From assembly GCA_964036045.1 (NCBI GenBank), contig OZ038379.1, positions 15,326,317 to 15,390,316 of the forward strand: a stretch of 64,000 bases of DNA. Direction: 5' to 3'. Positions 12,315 to 25,327 of the stretch are shown one piece after another (position 1 is the first letter of the stretch; each line of letters begins with the position of its first letter). Source of the DNA: Eutreptiella sp. 'Long Island Sound 2002' (Eukaryota > Euglenozoa > Euglenophyceae > Eutreptiales > Eutreptiaceae). The position numbers and the translations under genes were made by a program. The notes under the pieces are model-generated. The model was not told the DNA's origin. It did not search any database and saw only the letters and a program-made list of their open reading frames with translations.

Positions 12315-15090
12315 GGCTGAAAATCACATCAAAACAAACAGCAGCGGGTTGCAGTACCAAGCATAATGTTGTTATGAGCAGGAGGACGCATCCCCTGTTT
12401 GCCTCTACAATCGGCACACAATCACGTTCTGCTAAGTTTCTGACCATAAAAACTGTGGTCAGAAAAACGACGGTCAGACTGGGTCCAGGTGCTCAGACAA
12501 CGGGGTGCTTCCACAGGGGGGGGTTCTTGTGCGACGTGGAATGAGACCCAGAACAGAAGCAGAAACGTGCACTCAATTCAGTTAGGGTTTGCAATGCCTC
12601 AACACTGTCGTGACGAAAAGGGAGGATGGCCTGCCACTATCATTCCCCACTATTTCATACTCTCCACTATGCCCCCCAGGTTGCCCTCACCCCTGACGGT
12701 TGGGCCGCTTGTGCATCACGTCAAGTGCTCCCCTGGGACGCCAGCTGCTTGATACGGTCGGTTAAGAATACCGGACTCAACTTCTTCTTTAATCAGAATT
12801 GAACTTTGACAGTCGTAAGCGGGCCAGTGTCGGGTCTGGGCTGAGGTTATCCACTCCTTTCCTATCCTCAGGTCTCGCAGCTGGGAATAGAAATTCAGCC
12901 CACCGACTACTCAGCTTTTCAGGCACACTTCCTGCCAACTCCATCCCGTGCCAGTGGCTGCTTGTAGTGTGTTGCTTCCGGGCCGTCGTATTGCTGGCAT
13001 ACACCGGCGAACCAGTCGCCAAATGTGCCTCTGAGCTCCACTTTGCCAGCAGGGAATGAAATCCCACCGTGCGCGCTTGGGTCATTTCAGTAAAACAAGG
13101 GGTGGCGTGGTATGACCTCCACAGCATTACAAATTCGCAGGCTCGGATACCCGAGACACCCGAGCTCGGCTACGCTGCAGATTCGTGGTCAGCAAGGGCA
13201 GCAGGGCCTTTGCACGACGTGTTTAAAGGAACCTTCCACGACAGAATGTAGGTGGCGTCCATACAAACCCACCAGAAGCTCCAGCGGATTAGCACAGGGC
13301 TAAGTATGAAGATGTAATGTAACGATGTAAGGCAAGCTCGAGGGCGAGTCCAAGCACGATCATGAGTGCATGCGACGCTGGGGTCTACGATTCCGGATAA
13401 GGGCCGAATCACACGGTGTAATCCGAAGGCACAGGCCCCGAGGATTGACCACTAATGAGGGGCAGGGCGAGGGTCAGAGTATGTGCGTCAACAGACTGCG
13501 GGGGGCATTTCAGTTCAGGTCTGTAGCGCAACACCCGCGACGTGAGCCGGGAGGTCTGGAGGCCGGGAGGGGGGGGGGGGGGAGCCCTCAGATATTGCTG
13601 CTCTCTCTTGGCAGTTGGCGCCGTCAATTGACTTGTCACCACTTGCAAAGATCTACCAAAGCCGCTTTGTTGGGCCACCGTCTCTGCTTCTTCATGGGTG
13701 GTGGATCGTGGCACCAACACATCCTCAGGGCAATCATCTTCAGTGCGGGGGCAAACACTCTGCCATCCCGGAGTGCCCTGCAGCTCTACAGGGGCGGAGC
13801 CAGTGGTACAGTCCTAGCGGGACAGGGGGGGGCGGGGGTCAAAATATTCTTCGGGTTTGGGGGCATTTTTGAGTTCCCCTTGTACTTCTGGGCGTTTTGA
13901 ATGTACGCAAATGGGGTGGTAAACAATGTGTGCACCACTCGGTTGGGGGGTTCAAAATTTCGCATCCAGCGTTTTTGGCACATTCGGATGCCCTGCTAAC
14001 TTCTGAGCATTTGCCATGTACACAAGAAGTCGGGGGATAAAACCCCGTTTCCCATTCACCACGAGTGAAAATCAAATCCAACAAAGCAGCGGTCGCAGGA
14101 GGTCTGCAGGGACCCACAGGACTGGCCACGAGGGCGGAGGCGCCCAAGGCTGGTGGGGGGGGGGGAAGGGGAGTGCGGGTCATTAGGGCTGGGGCCACTG
14201 ATTCCTTGCGCATGGCCGGTTTGGACCTGAATGCACCTCTGACCGCCGGACTTGGGGGCCCCTCTGTGGCGCGCCACGCCAGCCCAGGGGCCGCACGCCG
14301 GTCAACCCCCCCCCACCCACGCACAGCACGTCCTGGGGTGCAGGTGCAGCAACCTGCAGCAGTCCCTCTTCCACTCCTCATCAGCCCCGTGGGCCACAAT
14401 CCAATGCACCGAAGTCCAATCCCGTAGACTTCTGTCCTTTGCTTTTGGCCGTGTTTTGTTAGCCAAAACCCGTGGCCTGCGTTGTAAATCATCACATCCC
14501 CATGGCAGCCACAGTAGACATTGCACAAGGCTGACACTCAATCGGCCTGTCTCCTGCCATTAGCCACAGGTCAGGGGTTAGGGGGGCAGAAAGGGGGGAT
14601 GGGGGCGGGGCTGCAGGGGGTTCAGGCGCGGGGTACTGAGCCTCGCTGCACAAGAGCGACAAGGCCCTGAGAAGGCAGATGCCCTCCCTGACACGGTCCT
14701 TTGGTCGTGTCGCGTCGTGATGCACAGGGGCATTGAGGGGGGGGAGGGGGCGCCGGTCTCTGGCAGCCCCCAGCCTAGCACCCCCTGCATTGCCTTTTGC
14801 CTTTTCTTTGGCCCCTGCGCCGGTGCAGTGGGGGGCCGCCGCCGCTGCTGACTTCGCTAATTTGGGCGTTGTACGTCGCGGACGCTACTTGACCAGCGAC
14901 TGCCGTTGGGCACACGCCCCGCCCGCCGTCGGTAGGCACTTGCCGTCGCTTTGCAGAACGCCCACCGCCATAAGTCATGCGACGGCCACCCTGTACCAGG
15001 GGTGTCCTCAGGCAAAGAAAAAACCTCCTCATTGATGAACACTGGCTGCTGCTGGGGACCGACAGCACCTGCCGCATCACCAACGGCACA
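12315..15090. other. GC transition zone without a recognised gene
   Basis: Base composition changes from AT-rich to GC-rich across about 12.3-13.5 kb. A 14-base G tract lies at 13569-13582. A diverged copy of the TTCTGAGCAT...CACCACAAGTGAAA repeat lies at about 13990-14110. The long open frames on both strands here look like GC-rich shadows. Confidence 0.35.
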
Positions 15091-15092
15091 GC

Positions 15093-15154
<62 letters not shown>

Positions 15155-15220
15155 AAACAACAACAACAACAAAAACAACAACAACAACAACAACAAAAAC
15201 AACAACAACAACAACAACAA

Positions 15221-15271
<51 letters not shown>
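15091..15271. repeat. (CAA)n microsatellite
   Basis: About 60 CAA units run with occasional AAA interruptions. A GTT-oriented array of the same type occurs at 45765-45829. Confidence 0.95.
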
Positions 15272-15273
<2 letters not shown>

Positions 15274-15389
15274 ACAATCGCCAATGGCACTCGGCCGGTC
15301 ACTGACAACCGTTGCCGCCTAAGTGCACAGCGGTTGGTAATTGATCGACGGCAGTTGGTGGTCACCGGAGCATATCTAGCGGGTAGGTA

Positions 15390-16090
15390 AGGGCTGTCCT
15401 TAGTAAAGAAGCAACCCGTTGATTAAGGACAGCCCCCCCCCCGTGTCCAACGAACAATATTTGTCCTAAAAAAATACGGTCCGAATGGGAGTGTTCGTTG
15501 GACACGCTGGTACCGCTTGTATAGCACCCCCCGGCCCGGTACAAGCAGAGAATCAGTCATGGTGGACAGTAGAGGTCCTGTAGTTGAGGGACACCATTCC
15601 CTCACAACCTGCTTTACAAATTTACCCACAATTACTCACTACGACCCCTCATTTCCCCAAACCTTGAGCCTGAAACCTCAATTCTGAAGCCTGGTACATA
15701 ACCAAGTCCCCCCCCCTGTAATAGCTACGGAAAAATCCCACATTGTATGGTCCCTACGCCTACACTTGGACAAGGCCGTAGCTTGCGCGTACCACATACA
15801 TGGTGAGCTGGTGCAAGAAAGGGGAATGTAATGCACAAATATCCCCAAAATCAGAGCTATGTGGGTAACACCCCTGCGCTAGGGGGTGATGCGGTTTTAC
15901 TCCCGCCTGTGCTCTCTCTTCTACTGCCGGCGAATCGGTCTCAGGGTGGTGTTGAGGATTCAATCCGTGTTTTGGTTTCATCTGTTTTTTTGGTACCCCC
16001 CCCCCCCCCCCCGCCGCCCTTCCCCGTGTCCAATGAAGGCCATGTCCACCAAACACTTCCGTTTGGACCGTAATTTTTGAGGACATAATT
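15390..16090. repeat. Cluster of inverted repeats, possibly a small non-autonomous element
   Basis: Successive hairpins are visible: GGGCTGTCCTTA pairing with TAAGGACAGCCC, and GTGTCCAACGAAC pairing with GTTCGTTGGACAC. A block of about 43 bases at 15463-15505 (TGTCCTAAAAAAATACGG...) is present again in inverted orientation at 16040-16083, so the two could be the long terminal inverted repeats of a roughly 0.6-kb element. The interior has no coding sequence. Confidence 0.45.
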
Positions 16091-18585
16091 TATTGCGCAC
16101 CGCCCCCCTTTGTAATAGCTATGCCCTTGTCCAAGCTACGGACCGTATCAATTTGGTACCTACTTTCATTCGGTACAAATATAGTGTGGCCACATAAGAC
16201 ATGGGTTTGGTGACAAATGTGCCAGTAACATAGGGTAATGGACACCTTTGTTGTGAGTGTTTGCCCCCTTGAATCAGGGCGCTGCCTAACTCAAAAAAGA
16301 AAACACATTGCGCACCATTACTACGCAGCACCTGAAGCGCCAGACCGTTCGCCAACGGCGAACCGCCGGTCCATGTCAACAATAGGTGGTCCGCCAAGTG
16401 CAGTCGGCAGTCCATCGCCGACAGTTGGCCGGCAACCCAGGCATGTGGCGGGTACCTGGCGGCGTTGGGGGGTGAACCATCAGCGGTTGACTGATCATCG
16501 CCGTTGGCCAGCTGGTACCGTATGAATCCAAAAAAATTCGCGGAATCCTAATTTTTGCGTTGGGTGATTTGAATTAATAATAAGCAAAAATTTTGCGACC
16601 AAAATGGGCAAAAAATATTTTGGTTTTGCGATTTTTTTTTGCAGAACCCATTTTTTCGCAGGGCATTATACCAAAAAAAAAATGCGTCTTTTTTTTGCGT
16701 TTTGGGGATTGGGGTTGATTCATTTTGTTGCTACTGCAAGAGACCGTGCGTACCTTGTACCTTGGACTCTGGGATTGCAGTCCATTCCTACACAGGCATA
16801 AAAATGTGGATCAGTTGGACTCTATCTAATATTGTAACAATCCCGGGTGCCCTGATACCTGGTCCCCGATTCATCATTCTCTGAAAGCAAAGCAAGGTGC
16901 AAAATGGGGCATGAGACACGGAAGCGGGGGGGGGGGGGGCAACAAGCAGTGGGGCAAACACAGCATCCTTCCCGCAATTCTGGCAGTCTTGCAGAAAGGG
17001 GGTCAGGGGCAAAAAAAATATTTTTGCGATTTTTTTGCAGACCCCATTTTTGCGTAGGGGATGACGCCCAAAAATTTTTGCGTTTTTTTTTGGCGGACAA
17101 CAACACCTTGTGGGAAATAAATATTTTCGCAAATCTTTAGGATTCGTACGGTAACCCCCTTCTTCAGGCGCTCCTTCAGGGCGCTCCAGAATGAAGTGGA
17201 GAGAAAAAGCGGGTCACTCAGGACCGCCGTGGGTACGGTGCTGGACATCCGCAGCCCCCCCGCAGTGCGTGGGCACGGCGGTGCCTGCGCGACCGGGGGG
17301 GTGGGCCGTGGAGAACACGCGAGGCTGCAGTCCGGGGACACCGCAGCAAAGGCACAGTTTGTGGCCGGCCGGCAGCAGGGCTGAGGGCTGGACGACTCGC
17401 GATTGGGGGAGGGGGGGGGGGGAGATTCGCGACGAGGAGGGGGAACGAGGGGGAGCCGCGGGCGTCGATGCGCACACACGGTACAGTGCCGGGCCTTTAC
17501 CTCTGTGAAGAGGCGTTGCATTTGACACCGGACGCTCTGACCGATGTTCGATGCCGCTCCTACGGCAGCGTCTGGGGCACTGGTCCCAATCACAGACGCG
17601 CACGGTCAGCACAACAAATGCCTCATCAGCGGCTCCGTGGGCGCCTTTCGGTTTGCGCGGTGCGCAGGACGGCGGCATATGCAACGGTCTCCTGCAGAGC
17701 GACAGCAGTTCCCTCCGCACACCACGGCTCCTCTGTCGTGGATGTTCACACATCAGTGCGACCGCCCCAATCAAACCAAGCAGCAACCCCCATCCGCCCG
17801 GCACTACCCCATGGACCACCAAGAAAACCCCCCCCAAGAAGTCAGTAGAACAGCTGCACGCACCAACAGGACCCGGCTCCGTGTGATCAAGTCTAATGGG
17901 ACAGACGCTCGTGGCAACCCCGGGTCTGGGGCCGCACGCGGAATCCCCCCTACAAATGACCTCCATCCATAACAAGCGTCCCGCCAGCCTTTCTGGAACA
18001 TGAAGAGCCCCTGCTTTGGTCCCTCAGGCAGAGCGGCCCTTCGGGAAGAATTTTTTTTCTTATTTTTCTAAATATTAAAGAACACAGTAGTGCCGTTGAC
18101 TGACGCCCCACACAACCAACGCACACACCGCCACGGAGAAGGCACCCCGGCGCCGCACGCCGCACGGTGCCCTCCCGTCACACATCCCTCATCACGTCGT
18201 CGATTGGTAACGAGACGATGTACAGACCTTCACCGGCAGTCGGTGCGGGATGAACGGAACGTGGGCCATGAGCAGCCGGCGGTCATTGGTCAACTACCAG
18301 CGATCGGCGGTTCACTGCCGGGCCCAGAGGGGGTGCCCCTTAAGTGTCAGTGTCAGTGACAACAGACCCAAACAGAGGCCTCGTCGTCCGGAAATCAGCT
18401 GCACTTTTTCGGTTGCATTTCACACTCGTCACGTGCGCACTGTCCGGCCACCGGCCGTACTCCAATGCGCCCATCGGAGGGCCTTCCAACGGCTGTGCGC
18501 ACCTCCCGGGCACGTGTCTGGCACACGTGCCCGGGACACACAATGACACACAACGCCCACAACAATTAGAACAGATTTGTTACGA
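16091..18585. other. Region downstream of the receptor-like gene; repeats, no recognised gene
   Basis: Two related T-rich blocks with runs of TTTTTTGCG occur at about 16545-16712 and 17010-17150. Long open frames occur on both strands at 17.2-18.0 kb, but none has a recognisable domain. This is the 3' flank of the minus-strand gene ending at 18586; no clear AATAAA was seen on that strand. Confidence 0.35.
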
Positions 18586-21500
18586 TTACGCAGTGGCCCA
18601 CGCTACATCTTCGTGACCGCCTGAGCTGTGCTCGCGAGCCCGCACCGCAGATGCAACGCCGTTCACTGGACTAGTGCAGCAGCCGGCCGCCTCCACGACG
18701 GCCTCCGGGAGGTACTCCGGCGCCGGCAGCGGCACGGCACTCGGTGCGGCAGCGGCGCCGTCCGGCTGCACGACCACGTCGGCCCGCAGCCGCCCCTCGC
18801 GGTACTGCACGTCCACCACGTCGCAGTTCACGACGGAGATGAACGTGTTCAGCACCGGCAGCGTCAAGTGGCTCGGCACCCGCACGGAGAGCGTGTCCCA
18901 CGCCGGCGCGGCATCGGCCGCCACACCCCCGGCGGCGGCGGCGGCCCCGTCGAGGGGGGGCTCGGGGGGGGGCCGCGGCACCTCCGCCATCTCGATGTTG
19001 TCGACGTTCTCGCCGGAGTAGAACTTCCCGATCTCCGAGACGTTGTACAGCGTCGCCGTGATCCGGAACTCCGTGTTGGGCCGGAACAGCACCTCCTCTT
19101 CGTCGGGGAAGTGCGAGAACGCCCGGATGGCCCGGGCCGAGCGGCTTTGGAGGAAGAACAGCGTCCCGTGGTCCCCGGCCACGAACTCGTTGGCGACGGA
19201 CCGCGCAGCGGAGGAGCTGGAGAACGCGGGCCAGCGCAGCCGCCCGCCGACCTCGTAGCCGCCGGCGTCGAAGCGCACGGGCAGCCCCCGGAAGAGTTTG
19301 CCGGTGTACTCCGGGAGCCGCAGCAGCGCCTGGTCGAGCCGCCAGATCAACGGGCGCCAGAAGGCGATGCCCTCGGCCGCGCCCTCCCGCATGACGCGGT
19401 TCATGACGGAGTACAGCTGGTCCCCGGCGGCGAGCTCGTAGCTGTACACGAAGATCGGGACGCCGTGGACGGGGCTCAGGGCCACGCTCTGGCGGTACCA
19501 CTCCTCGGCCTTGAGCAGCGCGTCGGCGCACATCCGCGCGATCGCGGGCGGCGCGAAGTCCCACCCGCAGGCGTTGTCCGGCAGCGCCCGGCAGAAGGCG
19601 AGGGTGCCGACGCGGCACTCGTACCCGGCCTCGTAGAATCCGGTGGAGGTGTCGGCCGCGGCCGGCGCCTCGATCCCGTCCGCGAACCGGCCCACCTCCC
19701 GCCCGTCGGCGCGCCGGCCCCCTGCCCCCCACGGGGGCGCCGCGGCCGCCAAGTCATCGAGGGCCCCCTCCGCCGGGACCTTCTCGGCCGGGGCCAGCCC
19801 CTGCTGCACCAGCAGCTCCTGCAGCCACGGCCGCTGCAGCGCGGGCCCCAGGTCGAGCCGGACGCGCGCCGCGTCCGCCGCTGGGGGGGCCCACAGCGAT
19901 GCGTCCACGACGCCGTGCTGCGCGAGCAGCCGCAGCGTCTCGGGGTCCGACACCCCCAGGGCCACGGCCGCCGGCGCCAGCACGACGTACGCCGCGCCCC
20001 AGTCCGCGACGTCCGCCGCCGCAGGGCCGGCGAAGGCCCAGCCGTCCGGCGTGCGGTGCTGGAGGAGCGTGCGGTACCGGCACCGCATGCGGTGCGCGCG
20101 CGGCCCCCGGCGGTCCTCCAGCGCCCGGAGGTCGAGCACGGCTGCCGCGGCCTGAACCTCCACGCGGACCTGCCCCACACCCCAGCGCAGCGCGTCTGCG
20201 ACCTGCCGCTGCACCGCTGCGGGGTACGTGTGCCATAGCCCGTGGCCCACGTGCCATTGCCAGACCAGGCACTCGGGGGCCTGGTCCTCGTACGCCTTCA
20301 GCGTCCGCAGCACCGCCGCCGCGCTGCCGGAGGCGGCAGCGCACTCCAGCAGCGACGGGGCGTGCGGGACGTGGGCCAGGCCCACGTCGGGGGGGGCCAG
20401 CAGCCGCACGGGGGCGGCGGCGGACATGGTGGCCGGCAGCGACGTGTTGGTGGAGAACACCGTCGAGTCCTGGGGCTCGTGCATGAGCGACTGCGACCCG
20501 TCCTCCCGCTGCTGCTTCTGATACAGGGCCTTGGACTTGGGGGAGAGGGCGGCGGGGCGGAGCTGGGACGGCGCGGCGGTGGTGTGCGGCGGCCGGCGGA
20601 TCTTCTTGAGGAGGTGCTTGAGGCTGCGCCAGAGCCCATGGCGCGCGCGGTCCTGGGGCTGCAGGGGCTCGTAGGAGGGCCGCGCGCTGTCAGGCCCGCC
20701 GTCCGGTCCGCTCCCGGCGGTTGAGGCGACGGTTACATCTGTTGCGGCGTCCCAGGGGTCCCTCAGCCAGTCCAGCTCCGGCAGCAGCAGGCGGAAGTCC
20801 GGTTTGCCGCTGCCGAGGTGCGTGGACACACACCAGCCGGCCACGGCGGCGGCGGCGTCCGGCTCCGCGGGCTCGTAGTAATACAGGTACGCGCCGGTGC
20901 CGTGCCCCACGTACACGGCGCGGCGGTTGTAGGTCAGTGGGCGCTGCGGCACGTACACGTCGCAGTACTCTGCCGGCCCTGCGAGACGGAGGCTGCACAC
21001 GTCCGTGGGGCCGCGGGGATGCGAGGCCGCGCAGAGGGTGGCGAGGTCACTGCCGTCGAGGAGCGCGCACAGGGCCCGCAGGTGCCCGCACTGCGCCGCG
21101 TAGTGCGCGGCGCTGTGGTGGCCCGCCAGCGGAACCGCGCCCACGCGGGGCCGCACCAGGAGCAGCGCGTCCGCGCTGCGCGGGTCGGGGGCCGCGAGCG
21201 TCGCCACGAGCATCTGCGCAACCTCGCGGTCGGTGACGGCCGGGTCCCGGGCCCACGACCGGGCGGCGTCGGGGCTCGCGCACACCATCGCGGTGAGCCC
21301 GGTCCAGCACCGCGGGTGGTACGGGCGCTCCTGCGCAGCCCCCCCGGCCCACTGCCGGACCGGCGCCGCGCACGCGACGCAGCGGACGCACCGCGCGTGG
21401 GCCTTGCCGGCGCACACGGCGCCATCCTCGCGGAGCTCGTACAGGTACTGCCCGCGGAAGCGCCAGCGCGAGACGGGGGCGGCGCACGCAGGACAGCGGT

Positions 21501-22658
21501 ACGGGCCCCCGCGGTCCCGCAGGGCGTACGGGGCCCACAGCAGCAGCAGCAGCAGCCCGAGCCCGGCCAGCGCCGCCCCCGCGACCAGGACCGCGGAGGC
21601 CGACACGTGGGGGGCCTGCACGCACACCGTCGCGGCGATCCAGACGGCCCCGGCGGCGACGAGGCCCAGGCCAGCGGCGAGCAGCGCCTGGACCGCCGGG
21701 CTGCCCCAGCGCGGGTGCACGCAGTGGAGGCGCCAGCAGCGACGGGGCGCGGGGCGGGGGACGATCCACTTGGCGTGCCACCAGCTCAGGCCCACGCACA
21801 GCGGCAGCAGCACGAGCGTCGTCCCCACGACGATGACCACTAGCCACGACGACATCGCGGACTCCACGGAGACGTCCAGCACCGCGGTCTCCCCCTGTCG
21901 GACGACGGACGCCGCGCGCGCGGCGCCCGGCTCCGCGGGCTCGTACCGAATGAGGACCTGGACAGCGCCGCGTGCGCCCACCGCGAGCCTGTGCTGCCGC
22001 CCGACGTCCGCGGGGCTGTACCGGAGCATGCACTGCTCGCACCGCGGGCAGCCGCCGCCCTCGTGCTGACATCCGGCCTCCAGCCGCAGCGTGAGGGTGC
22101 CGTCCAGGGCCCGCAGCGATACCACCAGCGACTTGGCGACGAGGGCCGTGGCCGCCGGGCCGAGGTCGGCGGACTGGACGCAGGCGGTCCCGGTGGCCAC
22201 GAAGGCGAAGGCGGCGTTCGTCGGCGGGGCCGCGTTGGGGTCGCACACCTGCAGTTCCGCGGTGGCGGTGGGGGTGGGGCTGGCGGTAGGCACAGGCGTG
22301 GGGGTCGCGGTGGGGGTGTGGCTCGGGGCTGTAGACGCGGAGGCGGTGGCGGTTAGACTGGCGGTGGCGGTGGGGGTGGTCGACGCACTCGCTGGGGCTG
22401 TCGACGTCGCGGAGGACGTGGCCGATCTGCTGGGCGTCGCGGTGGCGCTGGATGTGGCGGTGACGGTCGCGGTGCCGGTGGCGGAGGGAGAGCGGGTCGG
22501 GGCGGGGCTTGCGGTGTGAGTGGGGGTGGCCATGGGACTGGGGGTGGCCGTGGAGCTCGAGCTGCGGGTCACCGTGGGTGTCGTGCTCGGGGTGGGCGTC
22601 AAGGTGGACGACGGGCGTTCCGTGGGGGTGGCGGTGGGGGTGGAAGATGCCGTCGGGC
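18586..22658 (-). CDS. Terminal exon: stalk, three membrane spans, LIM-like, ankyrin, WWE and mono-ADP-ribosyltransferase domains
   Basis: The exon starts after the acceptor CTGTCTTGCCAG (phase 1) and encodes 1,357 residues to a TAA at 18588-18586. Residues 1-134 are a Ser/Thr/Pro-rich stalk. Residues 135-270 are a Cys-containing ectodomain. Hydrophobic spans lie near 271-291, 322-346 and 353-378. A LIM-like finger follows: C389, C392, H421, C424, C427, C430, H448, C451. Ankyrin-like HSAAHYAAQCGHLRALCALL lies near 515-534. A WWE-type domain covers about 798-865 (LVWQWHVGHGLWHTY). The ADP-ribosyltransferase domain covers about 1025-1220, with the R (KLFRGL, R1124), S (AFSSSS, 1145-1150) and ExE (FPDEEEVLF, E1187/E1189) elements of arginine-specific ARTs. 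By family knowledge it should transfer ADP-ribose from NAD+ to protein; WWE domains commonly bind poly-ADP-ribose or mediate ubiquitin contacts. Three spans place the catalytic end in the cytosol. Specificity is inferred. Confidence 0.88.
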
Positions 22659-22978
22659 CTGGCAAGACAGGACGACATCGATGTCCCACACATAAGTGAA
22701 GAGGGCGACGCATCCCCGAGGCTTTGGATTCTGTGGCTACATACTTTACAAAGGGGGGGGGGGGCGTTGCCATAAAGCTGCAGTGAATACACCGAGCGGA
22801 CCTTCCGGATGAGCACACACACACACTTGTAGTATACCATACAGTACCGTACAAACAGTGAGTGTACACTTGGAGCACGGCTACAGAGTGATCTTCAGGT
22901 CCTGCAGCGCAAACTGCAGCGCAAGCCAGGCCCAGACACAAACACATGCGACACACAGGCAGGACACATGCAGCGACT

Positions 22979-23107
22979 GGTGCTCAAAGCTCACTACAAC
23001 TTGGGTTCAGCCAAGCCATCCCTCTCCATTAGCGAGCATCTTGGTGTGGCGTCTCACCGACATTGCTAACTTCTTGGAGGGGTAAGCCGCTGCACCAAGG
23101 GTGAGGT
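22979..23107. repeat. Dispersed repeat beside a CA microsatellite, copy 1
   Basis: The block containing CAACTTGGGTTCA, CATCCCTCTCCAT and TTCTTGGAGGGGT matches 58518-58653 in the same orientation with scattered differences. Both copies abut a (CA)n tract, here on the right and in the other copy on the left. It lies in the last intron of the receptor-like gene. Confidence 0.8.
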
Positions 23108-23115
23108 CGCTCAGT

Positions 23116-23126
23116 ACACGCACGCA

Positions 23127-23185
<59 letters not shown>

Positions 23186-23223
23186 GCACGCACGCGCGCG
23201 CGCACACACACACACACACACAT
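23116..23223. repeat. (CACG)n/(CA)n microsatellite
   Basis: A compound run of CGCA and CA units about 108 bases long, in the last intron of the receptor-like gene. Confidence 0.95.
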
Positions 23224-24106
23224 GCCGTTAACATGTCTGACCGTCCCCAACTGCCTGCTCCCCTGCTGACCCATACCGATTGCCCTCCTTAATGCTAACC
23301 TCCTGTGAAGCAACGTCTTGGACCTGAAATGGGCCTTTAACAGGTCCTGACTAGGAACGGGCGCGCTGTAGGGGTTGGGGTGTGGGTGCCCCTGCTCCTG
23401 ACCCCAAAAGCGACATGGGCCTGAACACGCACGTGCTCCTGAATATGACGGAAGGCGCATGTCAGAGGGGGGGCAAGGGGAGGTTGGTTACCCTTGTCCT
23501 CCAAACCCCCAGCCACCCTCGGCGCTACAGAGCCTGAGTTCTTTGACTGGGAAGTGGTGGGGGACTCTTGTGCTTGGCCTGCGGCGCCAAACCCACTGCC
23601 TTCCCAAAGAGGCAAATCCGACGGGGGCAGGGGGCGTTTGCGGTGGCCCGTGCGGCCGGCGCGAGCCCGACCCAAAGGACCGGCAATCTGCTCGAAGCCC
23701 CGGGGGTCTCCCCCCATCATCCCACGGGGGACTGGCACACCGCGGGGCCTACAGAGCCGGTCCCACCTCCACTGTCCCCCCCGAACACACTCGCCGTGGA
23801 CGCGCCACGTGCCCGGCATCCGGGCCCGACTTTGCCGCCGGTGTGCCCATCACTCGCTAAGAGTCACGGCCATGCGATGTGCTGCTGGACGACACATAGC
23901 CCAGTCGCACCCGTCACTCAGTAGGGCCCGCCCACATCCGATGTCTGATTCGGTAGCCGTCGGCCCTCCCTCACCACACGATCCGATTCGTGCTGTCTGG
24001 CCTATGCTCTGTGAGGCCCTTGAAGGATGGGGCAGGGGGGGTAACAAGAGGGACAGAGAGGACATCAGCGCTCACACGCTCCCCTGCCCCACCACACCCC
24101 ACACAC

Positions 24107-24259
24107 CTACAACCGCCACGCCATGATACCACCCCAGTCCGATGGCCATCGGGGTGCCCCCAGGGAACTGCACCTCCTGCGGCTCTGCAAAGTACTCCTC
24201 CTGAGATCCCAAGCCCAACTGGGCTTGATTATTGCGGCCCCACGTGTACAGCGTGGCAC
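24107..24259 (-). CDS. RCC1-repeat exon 7 (last blade before the stalk)
   Basis: The exon of 153 bases runs from acceptor TCTGCAG|GTGCC to donor GTAG|GTGTGTGG, phase 1 at both ends. It encodes one RCC1 repeat with the hallmark LYTWGRNNQAQLGLG and ends GWYHGVAVV. The G residue at each end is split across the junction. It joins the stalk exon at 22658 across a 1,448-base intron, and is separated from the previous blade exon by 13,472 bases that contain the apparent insertion. RCC1 repeats form blades of a beta-propeller; in this gene the propeller is predicted to be extracellular. Confidence 0.9.
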   Translation of the reverse strand: MPRCTRGAAIIKPSWAWDLRRSTLQSRRRCSSLGAPRWPSDWGGIMAWRL

Positions 24260-24538
24260 CTGCAGACATGCACCCGGGGCAGAGGCCGTGGGGCAGCCAA
24301 CCCCCTCCTGCTGTGAGGTCGGGGGGGGGGGGGGCGCACAGAGGGACAAAAAGGGAAGCAGGAAGACACGCCCGGTACAACTGCACGCACACTGTCACGT
24401 GCCATACGCCCAAAGGACTTGTGAGGGCCTTGGCCTTGGGGGGGGGGGGTATGCCACGTGATGTGCACGCGTGCGCAGTCATCAGGGCAACTGGGGGCAG
24501 GCGTACGTGGGTAGCGGGGGCGTTCCCGGGGGCATTTG

Positions 24539-24715
24539 GTGAAACCTAGTATGCACGTAGCAAAACCTAGTAAAATGTAGCACAACCTAGTAAAATGTAG
24601 CAAAACCTAGTAAAAAAAGCAAAAATTTTAAAAAAAAATTTAAAATTTTTTTTTTTTACTAGGTAAAAAAAGCAAAAATTTTAAAAAATTTTCCCTTACT
24701 AGGTTACTAGGTAGT
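24539..24715. repeat. Left-end ACCTAGTA repeat cluster with terminal inverted repeat
   Basis: Four tandem units begin ACCTAGTA (the middle two about 20 bases, with ATGTAGCA tails), followed by A/T fold-backs ending in TACTAGGT. The outermost 13 bases are the inverse of the right end at 35564-35576. Confidence 0.85.
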
Positions 24716-24963
24716 GACAAATTTGGACTTGAATTTGAACAAAAAAAACCAAGTTTATGGGGGGGGGGGTCAACGGTAGGTGGTATTTATGTTTAAGGGC
24801 ATGGTGCCCCCTGGTCTATTCCAGGCCACTTGTGTAAGTGGCGCCCCACCCGGGCCAAACCGTGTATTGCAAGGTCAGCAAAAATAAAATGAGGCTCAAG
24901 AAAAGAAGGAGCTTTTATATGATAAATATATATATACATATATGAGGTGCACACACGCGTGCT

Positions 24964-25324
24964 TTATATGAAGTCGCAAAACACGCGCTTGTAGATGAGG
25001 TCCGACTTCTTGTCTTTGTAGGTGGGTTGTGCAGAGGGAGGGTTGTGCTTGCACATGTTGCGAATCACGCCCGTGGTCTTTTCTTCCAACTCTTTGATTA
25101 GATTTTTGTCATACTCCAATCTCCCAGAGGCATCTTTGGGGTAATGCTCTGGAACAAAAAATTCTTCACCACGGATCACCACCTTTGGACGGACCTCATC
25201 TACAGAAGGCGGCTTGTCAACCACAAGCCGGTCACCCAAGGCGAATGCCAACACAATGCATGCCAGTGTGGCAGTAAATTGCACATTCCATTTGCGCAAT
25301 GCCACACATATCTCCGTGGAACAG
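24964..25324 (-). CDS. Terminal exon of a small unknown protein inside the insertion
   Basis: Minus-strand reading is open from within the first satellite unit to a TAA at 24966-24964. No in-frame ATG is available before the hydrophobic segment, and a pyrimidine-rich CTTTCTGTTCCACGGAG just inside the array edge looks like a splice acceptor, so coding probably starts at ICVALRKWNVQF (about 25311). A hydrophobic span (FTATLACIVLAFALG) is followed by a charged domain: DRLVVDKPPSVDEVRPKVV, then EEFFVPEHYPKDASGRLEYD, a Lys/Glu-rich helix, and the C-terminus KSDLIYKRVFCDFI. This resembles a small single-span organelle or membrane protein, but I do not recognise the family. If the splice reading is right, the satellite lies in its intron; otherwise the gene was truncated by the array. 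Confidence 0.55.
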
Positions 25325-25327
25325 AAA

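Noticed and set aside
18628-21843. Long plus-strand open frames (up to 536 codons) opposite the terminal exon
   Set aside because: They are antisense to a minus-strand frame with clear domains. They are Arg/Gly/Ala-rich and arise from high GC at third positions.
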